Assembly (NCBI GenBank): GCA_946616535.1
Contig: CAMOJA010000001.1
Coordinates: forward strand, 1 to 64,000
Source: an uncultured Bacteroidales bacterium
GTDB lineage: Bacteria; Bacteroidota; Bacteroidia; Bacteroidales; Paludibacteraceae
Reading direction: 5' to 3'
DNA length: 64,000 nucleotides
Shown here: piece by piece, positions 61,087 to 64,000 of the stretch
Layout: each line of letters opens with the position of its first letter
Position numbering within the stretch: the first letter of the stretch is position 1
Program-made: the position numbers and the translations under genes
Notes under the pieces: generated by a model
The model's database searches: none
What the model was told of the DNA's origin: nothing
The model's input: only the letters and a program-made list of their open reading frames with translations

Positions 61087-62063
61087 AAATAAGCGTTATA
61101 GTACCGGTTTATGGTGTGGAGAAATATATAGAACGCTGCGTTAAATCACTATTAGAGCAGACGTACACAGACAAAGAAATCATTTTCGTCAATGACGTGA
61201 CAAAGGATAGTTCGGTTGAAATAATAAACCAAATAACTGCTAATTATCCGCTTGTGCAGACAACCGTTTTACATCATAATGAGAATCGCGGTTTAGCTGC
61301 TGCACGCAAGACGGGATTAGTTGCCGCGACGGGGGAATATATCGTATCCGTTGATGGAGACGACTATTTGGAAAAAGATGCACTTGAGGTGTTAGCTCAA
61401 AAAAGTCAAGAGACAAATGCGGATATTATCGGAATGAACTGTTGGTTTGAGTGGTATGATAAGAAGGCTGAATATAAAGGTCGTTGGGTAGAAGACCCCA
61501 CGCAATACAGTGCTCTTTTACTTAGCGGAGCCACTTTGCCCGGTGTCTGTCTGCATATGATTAGGAAAGAGTTATACAATCGAGCGGACATATGGCCTAT
61601 AGAGGGACTAAATAACGGAGAAGACTATGTAACAACACCTCGTTTGGCGTGGTATGCTAATAGAATTGCGAAAGTTGAAAAACCTCTTTATCACTATACT
61701 CAGACTAATAGCGCTTCTATCGTACATGTTGTGTCCGAAAGCAATATTATCCAACTGACACAGGCGATCCATATACTTACTGCGTTCTTTAGTGACAAGA
61801 AAGAATGTGCTCGTGCGCTGAGTGCGGGTCAATGGTTAAAGAAAACAGATATGATGATGAGGGCTCAAAGAAGCGACTATTGTTTGGTGGACGCTATGCC
61901 GACAAGTATGCCTGTTGTAAATGACACCATGACTAATGTTCAGCGGATAGCTGTACGAATGATAGTAAAGAAACAATGGACGTTATTGTGGTTTTATAGT
62001 CGTATCTTCAGTGCTGCAATAGAATTATTGCAAATACTGAAAGGACGTAGAAAAGCATGCTGA
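61083..62063 (+). CDS. Family 2 glycosyltransferase
   Basis: 326 aa GT-A enzyme. ISVIVPVYGVEKYIERCVKSL at the N-terminus (split here after 20 residues: ISVIVPVYGVEKYIERC), ENRGLAAARKTGLVAATGEY and the VSVDGDDYLE metal-binding motif near residue 97. Adds a sugar to a lipid-linked glycan. Overlaps the next gene by 7 bp. Confidence 0.94.
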   Translation: MKISVIVPVYGVEKYIERCVKSLLEQTYTDKEIIFVNDVTKDSSVEIINQITANYPLVQTTVLHHNENRGLAAARKTGLVAATGEYIVSVDGDDYLEKDALEVLAQKSQETNADIIGMNCWFEWYDKKAEYKGRWVEDPTQYSALLLSGATLPGVCLHMIRKELYNRADIWPIEGLNNGEDYVTTPRLAWYANRIAKVEKPLYHYTQTNSASIVHVVSESNIIQLTQAIHILTAFFSDKKECARALSAGQWLKKTDMMMRAQRSDYCLVDAMPTSMPVVNDTMTNVQRIAVRMIVKKQWTLLWFYSRIFSAAIELLQILKGRRKAC

Positions 62064-63454
62064 CCTATCTGCTCAATATGGTTTTTGCGGTGGTTGCTAC
62101 GGTGCTTTATATAAGGGCGCCGTGGACGTATAGTTACGACTACTGCTTGACGCTGATGACCTGTTTCATCGCGCAGAACGTGTTATTCTTCGCCACGAAC
62201 AAACGCCAACACTGGTTGGGCTTTGAGTTCTTTTTCGCTCTATCATTTTTTCTCGTTAATTTCGTATATCCGGTCTTCTATGCCCCTACGGAACGTATCT
62301 ATTGGTCGTTCTTCTCGTTTACCTTCAACGATGATTTTGTAACCCGCTCTACTGCCCTTGCGTATTTCGGCTACGCATGGTACATGCTTGGGGCGACGCG
62401 CATCCTCCAACTACGACGTGAAGAACCGACTGAACCCACCTTCACAATCTCCATGAAGGAATACATCTGGTTCTTTGGCATCACTATCAGCGCATGGGTG
62501 CTCTTTGTCCTAACCGGAGGATTGGCTGCATTGCAAAGTGTTTATGCGCAGGGTTCCAATCTGCGCGATGTGGGCATTTATAGCTATTTCAATAATATCT
62601 TCACCATTGGCTGTTACATGATGGCCATCTTTATCTTCCGCTTGCCAAAACAGAAATGGTGGTTTTATTTATTGGTTATAGGGGTATTCATGCTGCTATT
62701 ATTATCCACGGGTAGTCGTCAATTAGCTGTCGGATTGACGCTCGTGATGATAGTCGGATTTAGCATGTACGCTTATCATCTTAAATGGTGGCAAGTGGCA
62801 GTTGTAATAGCAGGCGGAACACTTGTTCTTTTCCTGATAATGACTTTGCGTACAGAGGGCCTGGACCCGGAGGCTTGGAAGATAAAACTGGCGCATACCA
62901 AACTGGAGGAATTTTGGGACATTTATGAAGATCTGATCATTAATGATGTCAACCTCTTCCGCCTCTTCGGATGGGCGCAAGAGAATGACCTCACATGGTT
63001 TCAAGGTATGACCCTTGATATTGTGTCACCTATTCCTGGCTTGGGTGGATATATAATTAACCATTCTGACGCACCGCGATATATGTTAGATGGTGGGGAA
63101 TTACCAAGTTATCTGTTCTTGGGCGCTGATGCTACTTGGGGAACAGGAACCAATATGATAGGTGAAGCCTACCGTTCGTTTGGTGCTATTGGAACTGCTA
63201 TTGCTATGTTCCTAATCGGCTTATGGGTAAAAGAGAGTTATTATAGAGCAAAAGAAAATGTGTATTGGTACATGATGTATTTCTTGCTTGTTAGTCATGC
63301 TCTTGTTTATCCACGTGCTCCGTTACTATTTGATCCGCGATTGGTGACATGGGGTCTTTTGTTCCTACTCATTGTTCGGACAATTGCTAGCCATCAAGAG
63401 CAAATCGTGAATTGGTTGAACCGCATCGGAAAAAGAAAGGAGGAAAAGGTATGA
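62057..63454 (+). CDS. O-antigen polymerase-like membrane protein (Wzy type)
   Basis: 465 aa with about ten to twelve membrane helices and two larger loops; LLLSTGSRQLAVGLTLVM and the loop around PIPGLGGYIINHSDAP resemble oligosaccharide-repeat-unit polymerases. Position between GT2 and GT4 genes and after a flippase supports this. Sequence conservation in the family is low. Confidence 0.85.
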   Translation: MLTYLLNMVFAVVATVLYIRAPWTYSYDYCLTLMTCFIAQNVLFFATNKRQHWLGFEFFFALSFFLVNFVYPVFYAPTERIYWSFFSFTFNDDFVTRSTALAYFGYAWYMLGATRILQLRREEPTEPTFTISMKEYIWFFGITISAWVLFVLTGGLAALQSVYAQGSNLRDVGIYSYFNNIFTIGCYMMAIFIFRLPKQKWWFYLLVIGVFMLLLLSTGSRQLAVGLTLVMIVGFSMYAYHLKWWQVAVVIAGGTLVLFLIMTLRTEGLDPEAWKIKLAHTKLEEFWDIYEDLIINDVNLFRLFGWAQENDLTWFQGMTLDIVSPIPGLGGYIINHSDAPRYMLDGGELPSYLFLGADATWGTGTNMIGEAYRSFGAIGTAIAMFLIGLWVKESYYRAKENVYWYMMYFLLVSHALVYPRAPLLFDPRLVTWGLLFLLIVRTIASHQEQIVNWLNRIGKRKEEKV

Positions 63455-64000
63455 ATCTCCTCTATTGTATCCCGCATCTCTATAACTCCGGCGGGATGGA
63501 ACGCGTATTGACGCAGAAAGTGAATTGGCTCGCAGCACACACGGAGCATGAGATCACGATCCTGACGACGGAGCCGGTGCCGGCAGGCACTCCGAAATGC
63601 TATTTCCCGCTTTCGGAGAAAGTGCAGGTGGAGGAACTGAATATCGACTTTAACGCAGACTACACCAAGCCGCTGCTGTCCAAATACTACGCGCACATGC
63701 GTCGCATGAGCGCATACAAACGCGCTCTAACCAAATATATACGTACGCATAAGATAGATCTCTGTATCTCGCTCGGCGGCAAAGAGATCGCGTTCCTACG
63801 TCATCTGCCTTGCCGCACGATAGCGGAGATGCACTTCGCTATGGATCAACGAAAGCAGCTGCTGATGGCGAATCACACCGGCGCTTTCTGGTCGCTCTTG
63901 GGGGCGATTCGCACACGCCAATTGGTGAGAGACGTTAAACCCTTGGAGCGCTTGGTCGTTCTGACCGAAGCAGACAAAGCAGCCTGGGAGAAAGCCGGTT
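63451..64000 (+). CDS. Family 4 glycosyltransferase, 5' part
   Basis: 183 codons before the window edge, starting ATG 63451 inside the stop of the polymerase gene. N-terminal MNLLYCIPHLYNSGGMERVL with the GGMERV glycine loop of GT4 enzymes, then CISLGGKEIAFL and VVLTEADKAAW. Visibly richer in GC than the genes before it. Continues beyond 64000. Confidence 0.88.
   Translation, partial: MNLLYCIPHLYNSGGMERVLTQKVNWLAAHTEHEITILTTEPVPAGTPKCYFPLSEKVQVEELNIDFNADYTKPLLSKYYAHMRRMSAYKRALTKYIRTHKIDLCISLGGKEIAFLRHLPCRTIAEMHFAMDQRKQLLMANHTGAFWSLLGAIRTRQLVRDVKPLERLVVLTEADKAAWEKAG

Noticed and set aside
1..64000. CRISPR arrays, rRNA operons, IS transposases, prophage structural genes, riboswitches
   Set aside because: I looked for regularly spaced repeats, rRNA-like segments, transposase motifs, phage genes and conserved riboswitch cores (cobalamin, TPP, FMN) and saw none.

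Overview
The window reads as a chromosomal segment of a Bacteroidota member, most likely order Bacteroidales. Nearly every transcription unit starts with the Bacteroidota promoter type: a TTTG-like -33 box, about 20 bp, then TAnnTTTG. Start codons mostly lack Shine-Dalgarno sequences. The gene set also fits: gliding-motility lipoproteins GldB and GldH, a RicT/PSP1 protein beside HolB, S16 with a long Ala-rich tail, TonB receptors, DUF2851 and ATP-type PEP carboxykinase. I cannot name a genus.

Layout. 1-3.5 kb: partial pckA (-), divergent from a TsaC-type gene, a polyprenyl-phosphate sugar transferase and a 56-codon xseB. 3.4-7.1 kb (-): CoA-transferase, class II aldolase and an L-fucose-isomerase-like protein, probably one operon. 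7.2-14.4 kb: GtrA-like gene (-), then ksgA-corA and nadA-plsC-DUF819-outer-membrane barrel (+), closed by a strong bidirectional terminator. 14.5-26.5 kb: mostly minus-strand genes (lipoprotein, AraC regulator, DUF2851, exported phosphodiesterase, SufS, GldB, LolD-type ATPase, exported hydrolase, S41 peptidase, OMP) and one plus-strand TonB receptor. 26.6-30.3 kb: an AT-rich accessory island. 30.3-42.4 kb: exported DNA/RNA nuclease (+), then a long minus-strand operon mreBCD-mrdA-rodA-yraN-mnmG-apt-uvrC-tsaE with a parS-like site between mnmG and apt. 42.7 kb: tRNA-Asn. 43-48.2 kb (+): sugar kinase, plsC, holB, ricT, gldH, trmB. 48.2-59.7 kb: recX and prmC (-), then ribD, thioredoxin, K+/H+ antiporter, epimerase, DEAD helicase, TonB-type barrel, phoH and rpsP (+). 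59.8-64 kb: start of a surface-polysaccharide cluster (flippase, GT2, polymerase, GT4).

The genes are mainly cell-shape and envelope building, tRNA modification, DNA repair and central metabolism. tsaC and tsaE lie 30 kb apart but act in the same t6A pathway. The sugar transferase near the left end and the flippase/polymerase block at the right end are different steps of surface-polysaccharide assembly. The parS-like site beside mnmG suggests the window is not far from the replication origin.

The most unusual region is 26.6-30.3 kb. Four same-strand genes with no recognisable housekeeping role run from one promoter to one terminator: a small basic protein, a two-TM protein, a GIY-YIG nuclease with a zinc knuckle and four repeat modules, and a translationally coupled partner. 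They are bracketed by an imperfect direct repeat (35 of 45 positions identical by eye). This looks like a transferred cassette, with anti-phage defence or homing as candidate roles. A second theme is a set of 7-bp tandem repeats in several intergenic gaps and also inside two reading frames.
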